Below are positions 1-11,094 of a stretch of 64,000 nt of DNA, in pieces. Within the stretch, counting starts at the first letter, position 1. Each line of letters begins with the position of its first letter. The notes below the pieces were generated by a model. It was not told where the DNA came from and did no database searches. It saw only the letters and a list, made by a program, of their open reading frames with translations. Position numbers and translations under genes: made by a program. This DNA is from Amorphophallus konjac (lineage: Eukaryota; Streptophyta; Magnoliopsida; Alismatales; Araceae): the NCBI GenBank assembly GCA_022559845.1, contig CM040121.1, positions 344,756,243-344,820,242 of the forward strand, written 5' to 3'.

Positions 1-2763
1 GCTTCTGACGGTCCTATGATAGACCGTTACTTCGTTTGGCGTTTTTGAGCTTTCAGACTTTTGGGTGAGTGACGGCCCCAGGGTGGCACGTCGCTTCCTT
101 GTAACGCGCCTAGGCTAGCGCGTTACTTCGTCTTCGTCGTATTATTTTGGGGTTGAGTCGGTTGATCTAACGCGCTTCACCCAACGCCTTAGATGAATGT
201 GACACGCCTGGTCCTGGCCGTTACTTGCTGTTTGACCGACGTTGACCATTAGAGGCGGTGCCTCTGACGATGGTGCCCCTATCCGTTGTTTGAGTGTAAC
301 ACGCCTGCCCCCGGCCGTTACATTCTGTTTGGCCGAGCTTGGGTGGCTGTGCCCGTTGGATATAACGGATATGTCCCCATGCGTCGTTGTGTTATAATGC
401 GCCTGCCTCTGGCCGTCGTTTGTTGTTTTGTGCTGGGTTGAGGGTGGCTGGGCACGTTGATAGTAACGCGCCTTCCCCTGCGCGTCGTTTGGCTCTGACG
501 CGTCTCCCTTGCCGCGTTGTTTGTTTGTAACGCGCCTGGCGTTGCGCGTTACTTCGCTTTGGTTGTGGGAGGCTGTGCACGTTGTGAATAACGCACCTGC
601 TCCCGTGCGTCGTTTGGCTGTAACGCGCTTAGTCTAGTGTGTTACTTGGCTCGTGCGTGTTTTGAGTCTTAAAGTTGGTTAGGGTGGTGTGAGCGACGGC
701 CTGTCGTCCGACCGTCGTTTGGTGAGTAACGGCCCTGGTCTAGACCGTCACATGCTTGTAGTGGTCTAAGGGTGGCGCGTTACATGCCTTGTGCTCCGTT
801 TTCCGTGATTTCAGTTTTAGCTTGTCTTGGCTTGTCCTAGTGGTTTGCCCGTTATCCCGTGGTTATTCCTTGACGTCCTATGAGGGCTAGGACTACGTTG
901 TAAGGTGGCCAGGAGTCTTCTTGCTTGAGGTGGGATTCTCTTTCCTACTTTTTGAGCATTGTTGTTGGGTTCAGGTCAACCCAGTGTGACCCGGTGTTTG
1001 ACGTGCGACCTTTGCTTGTGTTTTGGTCTGGTTCCGGTCAACCCGGGGTGACCCAGTGGTTGACAGGTGACCTTGTGTGTTGGTGTCTTGACGGTTCTGT
1101 CCAGTCCGAGACACTGGTTCTAGATGCCTCGAGGTGTCGCTTTACCTCGGTTGGTGTGTCCAGTTGTGTCCGAGGGTTTTTGGTGTTCCCTCAGGTCTCC
1201 GTGTATTGTCTTCTGCGGAGCGTGGTTTCTTCTGACTTAGGATTAGACCGATTGGCGGCTTGTTCCGTTGTTCGTGACGATCTTGCCTTTGAGTCGTTCG
1301 ACTCGGGATCGCTACGTTGTAGGTCTAGTTGCCTGATCCTGAGTCTGTTGGCGGTTGTTCGACTGCCTGGGTGCTTTGTGGTGCATGAGACAGGGCTTTT
1401 CTTAGACTGTCTGTGCTTTAGCACCTGTGTTTCGGAGTCTGTGCCTTGTGAGCCTCCACTAGTTGTAGCCCTAGGCTTTTGCCGACCCACCGGGAGTGGT
1501 GGAGGGGTTTTCCTGTTGCGTTTGGTACGTACGGTTTTTAAGCTAGTTCCGTAGGCCCCGGCCAACGGTAGCGTCCTACCGAGGGGAATACTAGCTAGAG
1601 GCCTGGCCTAGGTAGTGGTCAGTGTGTGCACACGTGGTCAGGGACTGGGGACTTGTGCCGACGGCACACCAACTAGTCACTCGCAGTTGGTGCTGCAGTC
1701 CTGTGCTATGGTGCCATGTTTCCTTGGAACTGTTGTTCCTCGGACCTGGTTCTTGGTGTGTCTTGTTCTTGAATGGACATGACACTTGTGGCATAGTGTA
1801 AGTCGTCAGTGGACGCTTCTGGCTATTCTTCTGGGAGGAGGGTGCTCCTGTCACTCGGTGCTGTGACTCTCGCGTTTTCTTGTGCGCTGTGACCTTTGCG
1901 AGTTGCCCTCTCGTGGCCGTACTCGAGGTCAATGTTCTGTCATTGGCATGACATTCTCGTCATGCGTGGGGCTACATGCACGACGTCTCCTGTCGTGTTT
2001 TGTCTGTGTTTTTGGCGTCGGCGTCTGCCTTCGCCTTTCTTTTGGCTGACGGATTGGGTTACCCTACTACGCGAGTTTGGGGTTGACCGTCTGTTGCCGT
2101 TTGGAGTAGCTTAGGGTGCCGAGTTCTCCTCGGTGGCCGTGTTCCGTATTTTACGGCCTCGCTCTTCTTTGTTGTTGAGCTCCCTTCTCCTGCCTGTTCC
2201 CTACTCCTGCTGTACTTGTTCTGTTTACAACTTTGTAGTGTAGCTTTTTCCTGCTTTGCTGCACCTGCCGTTTTTATTGTTGCTTCCGTTGCTTTGTGCG
2301 TTTTCCAGTGGGGATCTGTGTGACCCCTACTGAGTTTTGTTGAGACTCACCCCTGCTTTTCAGGTGGGTTTCGCCGTCTGCCTCTGCTGTCCTTGGTGGA
2401 GCGCGTTCGCTGTAGCTGCCAGCTGTACCTGCGTCGGGCTTCCCCCGACTTCTGTGTACATTTCTTTTCTGTCGGACTGTACTGTGATAGACTTGTTGTC
2501 TTTCCTTTGGGCTGGACTCTGGTGTATAATTATAAATTTGAATGTTTAATGAAAAAGTAATTTTATTTCTGCTACTTTAGCAATCCAATGTAATGAAATT
2601 TAATTGCTTACTGTTATATCTGCTGGCTTCAATGTATTCCACACACTCCTTTTTCCCTTCGGCGCTTTCCCGCACTTGGGAGGCCTCGCGGGTCCCATGT
2701 GGTATCACGTGTATTCGGTATTTATACCGGGTGCACCGGGTATCCAGAATCCGGGTCGCTACA
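1..2763 (+). mobile_element. 5' LTR (truncated by window edge) of a LARD-like non-autonomous LTR retrotransposon
   Basis: This segment is repeated almost base for base at about 5884-8650 (position 5 matches 5888, position 2763 matches 8650), with only about 4 bp of net length difference. It ends in gctaca and is followed directly by a primer binding site, so it is the 5' LTR; about 1.08 kb of its start lies outside the window. It holds a palindrome array at 5-751 and a TATA-like stretch (tataattataaat, about 2523-2535) some 230 bp before the LTR end, which could be the promoter. The base composition is strongly G+T rich on this strand. ORFs of about 200 codons occur in both LTR copies but match no family and are probably chance. 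Confidence 0.88.
5..751. repeat. Array of 26-nt imperfect palindromes on a 32-bp pitch (5' LTR copy)
   Basis: At least 16 units, each exactly 26 nt, have the form gtaacgcgc - 8 nt - gcgcgttac with variants. Starts read by eye: 5, 69, 101, 167, 199, 264, 296, 362, 394, 463, 495, 527, 588, 620, 693, 726. Steps alternate between about 32 and about 65 bp, so the base period is 32-33 bp and roughly every third monomer has lost the palindrome (a decayed one is visible at 430-455). Units 101-126 and 527-552 have perfect 9-bp arms. The function is unknown. A protein-binding array, a hairpin-forming RNA segment or a methylation target are all possible. Confidence 0.9.
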
Positions 2764-2765
2764 GT

Positions 2766-2777
2766 TGGTATCAGAGC
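2766..2777 (+). other. Primer binding site (initiator Met tRNA)
   Basis: The 12 bases tggtatcagagc lie 2 bases after the 5' LTR end and match the complement of the 3' end of plant initiator Met tRNA, the usual primer of plant LTR retrotransposons. This fixes the element on the + strand and the LTR end at 2763. Confidence 0.92.
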
Positions 2778-4790
2778 AGTGTTCTGAGATGTTCGGAGTT
2801 TCTTTTCTGAGCTATCAGAGCATTGTCGTGTGAAATACATGGAAATCTAGATATACAGTTACCAGAGTCCTTAAGGTCCAGTACAGTCTCTTGCTGGCGT
2901 AGGTGTTGCGATGGTTTATCGCGGTGCTTTTTGCGCGTGGTCTTGTACGTGCTTGGTTGGTACTGTGTGAGATGGTTTTTGCTCTCGTCTGGGTGTGACG
3001 AGGTGCTTTGTTCGATTTTGAAGTTATCTTGATCATGTTGCACTTGGCAGTGTTTGTCGATTGGCATGAACCTGCAGTGCCTTGTTCGAGCTATTTTCTG
3101 TGCTTTTGCTCAGGTGGCTTATGGCTTTCAGCGTTGGTGTGATGGCCATGCACGTTCTTACGTTGCTTTGGTTGTCCCAGCTTGAGTCTGTGTAGCTCTT
3201 GATGCATCATTGTTTCGGTTGTCTCGATTATCGTGTTGCCTCGATTGAGAAGTTGCTCGAGCGAACCTAGGATTTTCCCTTCCTGGTGAGCTGTTGTTGT
3301 CGAGCTTGTTGCTTCTCGTTCTTCTTGGTGAAGCTTTTTCGATGTTAACCTTGGAATGGCTGTCTTAGTGTTGCCTTTGTCCTGCGTCTACTTAAGTGTG
3401 GACAGCTTTGTTTTGAGCCTGATCTGCGACTTGTTTTACGGTTGCTTATCTTTGGACTCCGTAATGGTGTTAAAAGCTGTTGTGTACCGTATTTGTCGTG
3501 CCGTGTCCAGCGGCCGATGTATTGTGAGGGCTCATTTGTTGTTCCAGGACGTGATGGTAAACTGAGATTAGTTCTTTCCACGTGCTTTGTGCTGAAGCTG
3601 GTGCTCTTCCTTTGTTGCACTTAGGCTCCGTGTGATCGGTTGTTCCCGAGATCGGTGCTCGTGGCGTGTTAATTGCGATCTTTGTTGATTGTGATGACGC
3701 CTGGTGTGTGCTGAGATGCGATTACCGATGTTGTTCTGTTGCCTGTGCGCGTTGTTGAGGGTGCAACGGAAGTGTGTGGGTTGACTACCCACTCGTCGAG
3801 AGGTTCGTTCTTTCTCGATGTGACTTCGTCTTGGCTTCTCGTGCCTTGACTTTATATGTTGCCGTGCCATTGTTTGTGATTTTCTGGTGTTGGCATTGGC
3901 ATTTGCGAGTGTTGGGGAATTTGTCGGCATTCCTTGCTGATTGAGTACCCTTTTTGCTCAGCATTTCTTTCTTGGGTGTTGTGCTCTCGAGGCGTGTTCG
4001 TAGTCCTTGAGATGCGTTCCCCGAGAGTATTGTCGTTTCTCGTTGTTGTGGGTCTTCTCTTGGTGAGCAGTTTGATGCGTGACCTGTCTCTTGTGGTCGT
4101 GTGCTCAGCTGTTCCTGTGCCTTGATGTGACCCTGCTTGCAGTTGTGTTCCTTGGTTCTGTGTGTTGTGCGGAGCCGGAATCCTGCAGGTGTTGCCGTTG
4201 TGTTGTTTTTGTGAGCGCTGTTTCTTTATGATTTTGTGTCTCTGCCTTGGACCATGGTCTTGTCTTGTCAGTTGGCTTGCTGTGCTCTCTTTTCCTGGTG
4301 GAGTTAGCTTGCGACTCGATCAGATGTGATAGCTGGCTGAGTGCTGACTTGATTGTGTTTATGGTCCACTGTTGTTGTTGTCGTTGGTGTCCTGTGTGCC
4401 AGGTGTTCCCTGTTGCCTTTGGCACTGGAGCCGATGATGTTGCGAGCTGTTAGCTGTGAGGACTGTGTCTCCTTGTGTAAGCTGCTGCTTGCCGTGTTAT
4501 CGTTGTGTTTCTCGGTTGTCTGTTGTTGTGGCAGTCGTGTCTCCGTTCCTGGTGAGACGTGAGCGACGTTGCCTTTGCTTCGGAGGTGTCAGATGTGTTC
4601 ACTTTGGTGCCATACGCGTGCTGTGGACTTGCTGTCTTGGAAGCTAGAGTGTGTACCTGTAATTGTGGTATGGCAGTGTTCCTCTGAGCTGTGTTTCTCG
4701 AGATTTGTGTCGTTTATCGTGGTTGTATTGTTGGATTGTTCTTCCCTGCTTCTCCTTTGTTAGTCCTTAATTTCGAGGGCGAAATTTCTT

Positions 4791-4804
4791 AAAGGAGGGG
4801 AGGA
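4791..4804 (+). other. Polypurine tract of the LARD-like element
   Basis: The 14-base all-purine run aaaggaggggagga ends exactly where the 3' LTR begins with tgtaacgcc. It is the expected primer site for plus-strand DNA synthesis. Confidence 0.9.
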
Positions 4805-5159
4805 TGTAACGCCCTGGATCCTTGGTAGATCTTTGCTGGATCCTTTGCAGGTCTTGTGGGATCTTTGTTGGATCTTTCGGATCTGTTTTGGATTGGTTTC
4901 GTTGAGTTTCGGTTCGCTTTTGTGGCTTCCGAGTTAAGTTTGACGAGCCGTGTGGTTTTTCTCTCGTACTAGTTACGGAACCCTACGGTGAGTTTGTTTG
5001 TCAATTCTCGAACTCGTGGATGCTACAGCGACGATGTACTCTTCGAGCCGGTCGTTTCGACTATTTTTACATATTTTTCTGAATTTGTGCATTTTCGGCG
5101 CATTTTTGGAATTTTCGAAAATTAGGAAAATTTCCTAATTTCTTTTCTTTTTATTTTCT

Positions 5160-5235
5160 TTTCCTCTCTCTCTCTCTCCTCACTCTCGCGATCTAACTCT
5201 CTCTCTCCCGTTCTCTCTCGTTCTCTCCCCCTTCC
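5160..5235 (+). repeat. CT-rich low-complexity tract in the LTR
   Basis: The run is dominated by (ct)n with tctcg and ttctctc variants. It sits about 360 bp into the 3' LTR. A pyrimidine tract of this kind can be a transcript leader or GAGA-type binding region, but nothing here proves a role. Confidence 0.8.
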
Positions 5236-5808
5236 GGCTCCGGCTGCAGACGGAGGCGCTCGTGGGTGAGGTGGCGACGAGGTGGAGCTGTCGAGGTGCG
5301 CGATGGGGCGAGGATCGGATCGATTCTGGTGCGATCCCGATCGGTGGATTCAATGCCGGTGAAATCGGTTCGCGAGTGGTTTTCAGCGTGGTTTAGTCCC
5401 TTCGGGGCACGGTTTCTTCGGTGGAGGTAGGGTGACTGATCCTTACTTCGTCCTCTTCATTTTCCCTGCCATTGCACGGCATTCGACAAGGAAACGGCCG
5501 AGTTTGGGCTTGTTTTGCCTAAACCGTGATTTTCGTGGTTTTGAGGGTCGGCCGGTAAACGGCGACCATTTGCGGCGTAGTTAGTTTCTAACTGACCGCT
5601 GGGAATCCCATCCACGTTAATTTCGTGTGGTTTGGTGTTCATTCGAGGCCGGTAGAAACCCGGGAACCTCGGTAACCCACTTAGGGTCGATTTGTCTAAA
5701 TCGCCCAGATCTTGCGTTTTTGAGCTTGCATGTGGGGTTTGAAGTCCCCTGATGTTGTTTTTGGTCGTTTGGGTTTGTATCCCTTGCGTTTCGGCGTGAA
5801 TGGGGCGT

Positions 5809-6634
5809 GGAACGGGCCGGTTTGGCCGTTCCTCTGTTTTTCCGCCGTATGGGAAGTAGCGGTCGTTCCAGTGGCCGTTACTTGCTTCTGACGGTCCTAC
5901 GACAGACCGTTACTTCGTTTGGCGTTTTTGAGCTTTCAGGCTTTTGGGTGAGTGACGGCCCCAGGGTGGCGCGTCGCTTCCTTATAACGCGCCTAGGCTA
6001 GCGCGTTACTTCATCTTCGTAGTTTTGTTTTGGGGTTGACTCGGTTGATCTAACGCGCTTGACCCAGCGCGTTAGATGAATGTGACGCGCCTGGTCCTGG
6101 CCGTTACTTGCTGTTTGACCGACGTTGACCATTAGAGGCGGTGCCTCTGACGATGGTGCCCCTATCCGTTGTTTGAGTGTAACGCGCCTGCCCCCAGCCG
6201 TTACATTCTGTTTGGCCGAGCTTGGGTGGCTGTGCCCGTTGGATATAACAGATATGCCCCCATGCGTCGTTGTGTTATAACGCGCCTGCCTCTCGCCGTC
6301 GTTTGTTGTTTTGTGCTGGGTTGAGGGTGGCTGGGCACGTTGATAGTAACGCGCCTTCCCCTGCTCATCGTTTGGCTCTGACGCGTCTCCCTTGTCGCGT
6401 TGTTTGTTTGTAACACGCATGGCGTTGCGCGTTACTTCGCTTTGGTTGTGGGAGGCTGTGCACGTTGTGAATAACGCGCCTGCTCCCGTGCATCGTTTGG
6501 CTGTAATGCGCTTAGTCTAGTGCGTTACTTGGCTCGTGCGTGTTTTGAGTCTTAAAGTTGGTTAGGGTGGTGTGAGCGATGGCCTGTCGTCCGACCGTCG
6601 TTTGGTGAGTAACGGCCCTGGTCTAGACCGTCAC
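5809..6634. repeat. Array of 26-nt imperfect palindromes (3' LTR copy)
   Basis: This is the same array as in the 5' LTR, extended to the left by units outside the other copy: ggaacgg...ccgttcc at 5809-5832 and gtagcggtc...gccgttac at 5856-5881. The remaining units run at the same offsets through 6609-6634. Several arms have mutated between the two LTR copies (for example gcgcgtcg versus gctcatcg near 6363), so the array has not been homogenised since insertion. Confidence 0.88.
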
Positions 6635-8650
6635 ATGCTTGTAGCGGTCTAGGGGTGGCGCGTTACATGCCTTGTGCTCCGTTTTCCGTGATTTCGGTTT
6701 TAGCTTGTCTTGACTTGTCCTAGTGGTTTGCCCGTTATCCCGTGGATGTTCCTTGACGTCCTATGAGGGCTAGGACTACGTTGTAAGGTGGCCAGGAGTC
6801 TTCTTGCTTGAGGTGGGATTCTCTTTCCTACTTTTTGAGCATTGTTGTTGGGTTCAGGTCAACCCGGTGTGACCCTGTGGTTGACGTGCGACCTTTGCTT
6901 GTGTTTTGGTCTAGTTCCGGTCAACCCGGGGTGACCCAGTGGTTGACAGGTGACCTTGTGTGTTGGTGTCTTGGCGGTTCTGTCCAGTCCGAGACACTGG
7001 TTCTGGATGCCTCGAGGTGTCGCTTTACCTCGGTTGGTGTGTCCAGTTGTGTCCGAGGGTTTTTGGTGTTCCCTCAGGTCTCCGTGTGTTGTCTTCTACG
7101 GAGCGTGGTTTCTTCTGGCTTAGGATTAGACCGATTGACGGCTTGTTCCGCTGTTCGTGACGATCTTGCCTTTGAGTCGTTCGACTCGGGATCGCTACGT
7201 TGTAGGTCTAGTTGCCTGATCCTGAGTCTATTGGCGGTTGTTCGACTGCCTGCGTGCTTTGTGGTGCATGAGACAAGGCTTTTCTTAGACTGTCTGTGCT
7301 TTAGCACCTGTGTTTCGGAGTCTGTGCCTTGTGAGCCTCCACTAGTTGTAGCCCTAGGCTTTTGTCGACCCACCGGGAGTGGTGGAGGGGTTTTCCTGTT
7401 ACGTTTGGTACGTATGGTTTTAAGCTAGTTCCGTAAGCCCCGGCCAACGGTAGCGTCCTACCGAGGGGAATACTAGCTAGAGGCCTGGCCTAGGTAGTGG
7501 TCAGTGTGTGCACACGTGGTCAGGGACTGGGGACTTGTGCCGACGGGCGTGGCCCTGACTAGTCACTCGCAGTTGGTGCTGCAGTCCTGTGCTGTGGTGC
7601 CATGTTTCCTTGGAACTGTTGTTCCTCGGACCTTGTTCTTGGTGTGTCTTGTTCTTGAATGGACATGACACTTGTGGCGCAGTGTAAGTCGTCAGTGGAC
7701 GCTTCTGGCTGTTCTTCTGGGAGGAGGGTGCTCCTGTCACTCGGTGCTGTGACTCTCGCGTTTTCTTGTGCGCTGTGACCTTTGCGAGTTGCCCTCTCGT
7801 GGCCGTACTCGAGGTCAGTGTTCTGTCGTTGGCATGACATTCTCATCATGCGTGGGGCTGCGTGCACGACGTCTCCTGTCGTGTTTTGTCTGTGTTTTCG
7901 GCGTCGGCGTCTGCCTTCGCCTTTCTTTTGGCTGACGGATTGGGTTATCCTACTGCGCGAGTTTGGGGTTGACCATCTGTTGCCGTTTGGAGTAGCTTAG
8001 GGTGCCGAGTTCTCCTCGGTGGCCGTGTTCCGTATTTTACGGCCTCGCTCTTCTTTGTTATTGAGCTCCCCTCTCCTGCCTGTTCCCTACTCCTGCTGTA
8101 CCTGTTCTGTTTACAGCTTTGTAGTGTAGCTTTTTCCTACTTTTCTGCACCTGCCGTTTTTATTGTTGCTTTCGTTGCTTTGTGCGTTTTCCAGTGAGGA
8201 TCTGCGTGACCCCTACTGAGTTTCTGTTGAGACTCACCCCTGCTTTTCAGGTGGGTTTCGCCGTCTGCCTCTGCTGTCCTTGGTGGAGCGCGTTCGCTGT
8301 AGCTGCCAGCTGTACCTGCGTCGGGCTTCCCCCGACTTTTGTGTACGTTTCTTTTCTATCGGACTGTACTGTGATAGACTTGTTGTCTTTCCTTTGGGCT
8401 GGACTCTAGTGTATAATTATAAATTTGAATGTTTAATGAAAAAGTAATTTTATTTCTGCTACTTTAGCAATCCAATGTAATGAAATTTAATTGCTTACTG
8501 TTATATCTGCTGGCTTCAATGTATTCCACACACTCCTTTTTCCCTTCGGCGCTTTCCCGCGCTTGGGAGGCCTCGCGGGTCCCATGTGGTATCACGTGTA
8601 TTCGATATTTATACCGGGTGCACCGGGTATCCGGAATCCAGGTCGCTACA

Positions 8651-9270
8651 AAGGTGAAGCCTCACAGTCACCGATTGTGGCCCCGATCGAGACTGGGGAA
8701 ATGAGAATTGACGAGCCGATAACCATTGAACCCCTCGCGACCGGTACTACCACTCCAAGGAATCATGATCTCCTAGTACTTGACTCCCCTGTGCAACATG
8801 TCCTGGCTTGTATGGTCCATGTTTGAGAGGGTGATAGCATGGGTAAAGAAATTTCTCTTTATTTACATTTCGTTTCATTCGTTGCTTCTCCCTCCTCCTT
8901 TTTTTTGCATTGACATGACATGTATTGCCTTCTTGCTCCAAAACGGCACCGCTAGACCCCGGAGCTGGTGATGATATCACGATAGACATCGAGGGGGCCT
9001 CAGGCGAGGGTGCTCAATCAGGCAAAGCTTCGTCGAGCTCCGTCTGGACTTCTTCTTCACAATCCTCCTCGAGCCGAACCCCAGCTCAAGGGACCAATTC
9101 AAGTGGGAAGGCGTCCATAGTTCCTCGAACGGCTACTTCCCAAGGTAAGAGTCAAACTAATGGTGGACAAATTCTCCCTGGGTTGCGGGGTCATAGTCTG
9201 GTAGGAATGCGATTTTTACGTTTATTTTATTTTAATTTATTTATTTTATTTATTAGAAGTTTTATTTAAG
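8651..9270 (+). other. Exon-like unique scrap flanking the LARD (unidentified)
   Basis: Directly after the LTR one frame stays open to about 8826 with balanced amino-acid content. A T-rich, intron-like stretch follows (8840-8925), then a second open frame (about 8940-9144) rich in Ser, Thr and Gly. That frame ends at caag|gtaagag, a good plant splice-donor match at 9144/9145. I recognise no family. It may be the tail of an older element or a captured gene fragment; there is no start and no conserved motif. Confidence 0.3.
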
Positions 9271-10559
9271 CGTGAGACGTGCCAGTCATAGAGTGACAAT
9301 TTATTGTGCGCACCGTCTGACTAATTAGATAATTGTGGGTGATCGTGTCGAGACCCAAAGTCCGTCATATCATAAAGACTATGGCGTTAATTATGCTCTT
9401 CCAAAAGAAGGACAACCCTTGATTAATAACCAAAGTAGAAGGGACCTCGGGACTAAAGAAAATATATAAAAATAATACTTGTAAAGCAAGATATATCACA
9501 TGCAATCATATAGGATACGCGTACTTATACATATATGGATATACATGTGCAAACATGCGTAGGTAAATTAGCACACAGAAATTTATTTCTTTATTTTGAA
9601 TTGCATTCTGATGTTAGTTTTTGACAAATGCGTATGTGGTATACAATCGTGAGTGCTTATGCATCATTAGAAAATTAAACGTTGGTTGGTCAAAAATACA
9701 CTATCGTTGTATTATTAGAATATTCACTTATTTATTTCTTTGTCATGTTCTGAGAAGATTTCGGCAGCACCTCCCCCGTCTCGCGGCGGATCGGAGAGGT
9801 ATAAGGGACCCATCCATGAAGTGTCGAGATGGTCCCATGATAAACGGTCATGCTTGAGTGACAATCCCGTGCCTCATGATTGGTGGAGGAACAATCCCGA
9901 TCACCCATGAGGTTGTCAATTCATGCTTGCCTTTTTATTATGGAGCCGCCTTTATTGTTGCAGCACATGCATATGGGTTCATCAGAACCAGCATGACCAC
10001 ATTATGACGGGTTCACATGTGGCCGAGACAATGTACGCCGAAGAACGACACTTATTTATTCACTTATTCTCTATATGAGGTACTTCGCTCTTATAATTCG
10101 GTATGGATAATCGTGAAGCTGCCACCACCAAAAAGGGTGAAAACTGAGCGAAAAAGTTAAGAAACATGATGCGGGATAGAATACGAAAATCTAATTCCGA
10201 GAAAATTTTGGCAACATCTCCCCCTGTCCCGGAACATGATAGGGGAGATATAGAGGAGACCCATCCATAATGAACTGAGACGGACTCCGTAAGAGACGGA
10301 CCTGTCTAGTATGATAGCCCGGACCTTATGGCGGATGACGGACGTCTTATGCCAAGGGTGTTGACCCGTTTCGGAACCACGACATATATATGAAAGCTTA
10401 AGGGAGCGACATTATAACCATGGGCCGAGGGGACTAGAAAGAACGGGACACTATTCACCGTTAAGACAATTTATTCACTATTCTCTTGGTGGGATCATCA
10501 GAGATGACGTCAAGATAAGTGACGAACCCTGTAATCCGGTGGAGTTATAGGAAAACCCG

Positions 10560-10561
<2 letters not shown>
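9271..10561. other. Unclassified AT-rich DNA with one diverged duplication
   Basis: No supported gene. Two diverged copies of a segment of about 90 bp occur at about 9752-9845 and 10199-10290 (gagaagatttcggcagcacc versus gagaaaattttggcaacatc, then cccgtc/ccctgtc and gacccatccat). The segment resembles the leader or tail of an old retroelement, but nothing decisive is visible. Confidence 0.4.

Positions 10562-10605
<44 letters not shown>
10562..10605. repeat. (AT)22 microsatellite
   Basis: 44 bases of uninterrupted alternating at. Likely polymorphic. Confidence 0.98.
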
Positions 10606-10608
<3 letters not shown>

Positions 10609-10712
10609 TTGCAATGTTGGGATAATCCCCTTATACTGTAGCATCAGAACCTGACCAATTGGCACAGTCTGGCATTGGTTTACTCTAGCAGCCATAAGAA
10701 CCCTGGGGAAAG

Positions 10713-11090
10713 TGATACGGCGGCCAGCATAGCTTGGCGGCCAAGGAGTAGGGAGACACATCAATGATCCGGCGGCCGACAGGAGGATAGTGAGCCGGCG
10801 GCTAAAAGAAGTTCCCCTGATCCCGTGGGCCAAGGAGGGGAATTGGCCATGGATCCGACACGTGTTGTATAGAAGGACTGATGGTATGAATCGGCGGATG
10901 GGTACACGAGGGTGATCCGGCGGGCTCAAGGGGAATGGCAATTGAACCGGCGGCTGGGCTCACGAGGGTGATCCGGCGCAGCAGATGGAGTTGATCCGGC
11001 GTGCTAAAGAGGAATGGCCATTGAACCGGCGGCCAGTTGATATGGCGGCAAATGGGGGAATGAGTGATCCGGCGGCCAGATCAAGCCGGA
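10713..11090. repeat. Degenerate ~26-bp minisatellite with core tgatccggcggcc
   Basis: The core recurs at about 10713, 10765, 10791, 10887, 10913, 10943, 10969, 10992, 11022, 11038 and 11065, mostly 23-30 bp apart. Variants include tgaaccggcgg, tgatacggcgg and tgagccggcgg. Linkers such as aatggcca and cacgagggtg are also partly shared. The array is GC-rich inside otherwise AT-rich DNA. Confidence 0.8.
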
Positions 11091-11094
11091 TCAG

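Larger units (their letters stand above)
2764..4804 (+). mobile_element. Internal region of the LARD-like element, no gag-pol
   Basis: About 2.04 kb lies between the two LTRs. No reading frame on + shows Gag, protease, RT or integrase motifs, and the longest frames are short and on either strand. The + strand is strikingly poor in A (in 3841-3900: 6 A against 27 T). The last 40 bp (tttcgagggcgaaattt, then a purine tract) match the 3' terminal motif of the Tekay/Del element in this window. The element is therefore a non-autonomous derivative that would need a chromovirus for reverse transcription and integration. Confidence 0.85.
4805..8650 (+). mobile_element. 3' LTR of the LARD-like element (3846 bp)
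   Basis: It starts tgtaacgcc after the polypurine tract and ends gctaca, the canonical TG...CA. At 3.85 kb it is longer than the internal region, typical of LARDs. The first kilobase (not present in the truncated 5' copy) holds a pyrimidine tract at about 5160-5235. The palindrome array follows at 5809-6634. Differences from the 5' copy are scattered substitutions at a few percent by eye. The right flank begins aaggt; the matching target duplication would lie left of the window. Confidence 0.9.

Noticed and set aside
925..1554. 209-codon frame in the 5' LTR, with a 206-codon counterpart at 6808-7428
   Set aside because: Its conservation follows from LTR duplication. Composition is G/T-driven (Val, Cys, Ser, Leu), no family is recognised, and an overlapping minus frame is equally long.
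3568..3930. 120-codon minus frame in the LARD interior
   Set aside because: Arises from A/C-rich antisense composition; low complexity (Arg, His, Gln, Asn), with no motif or start context.
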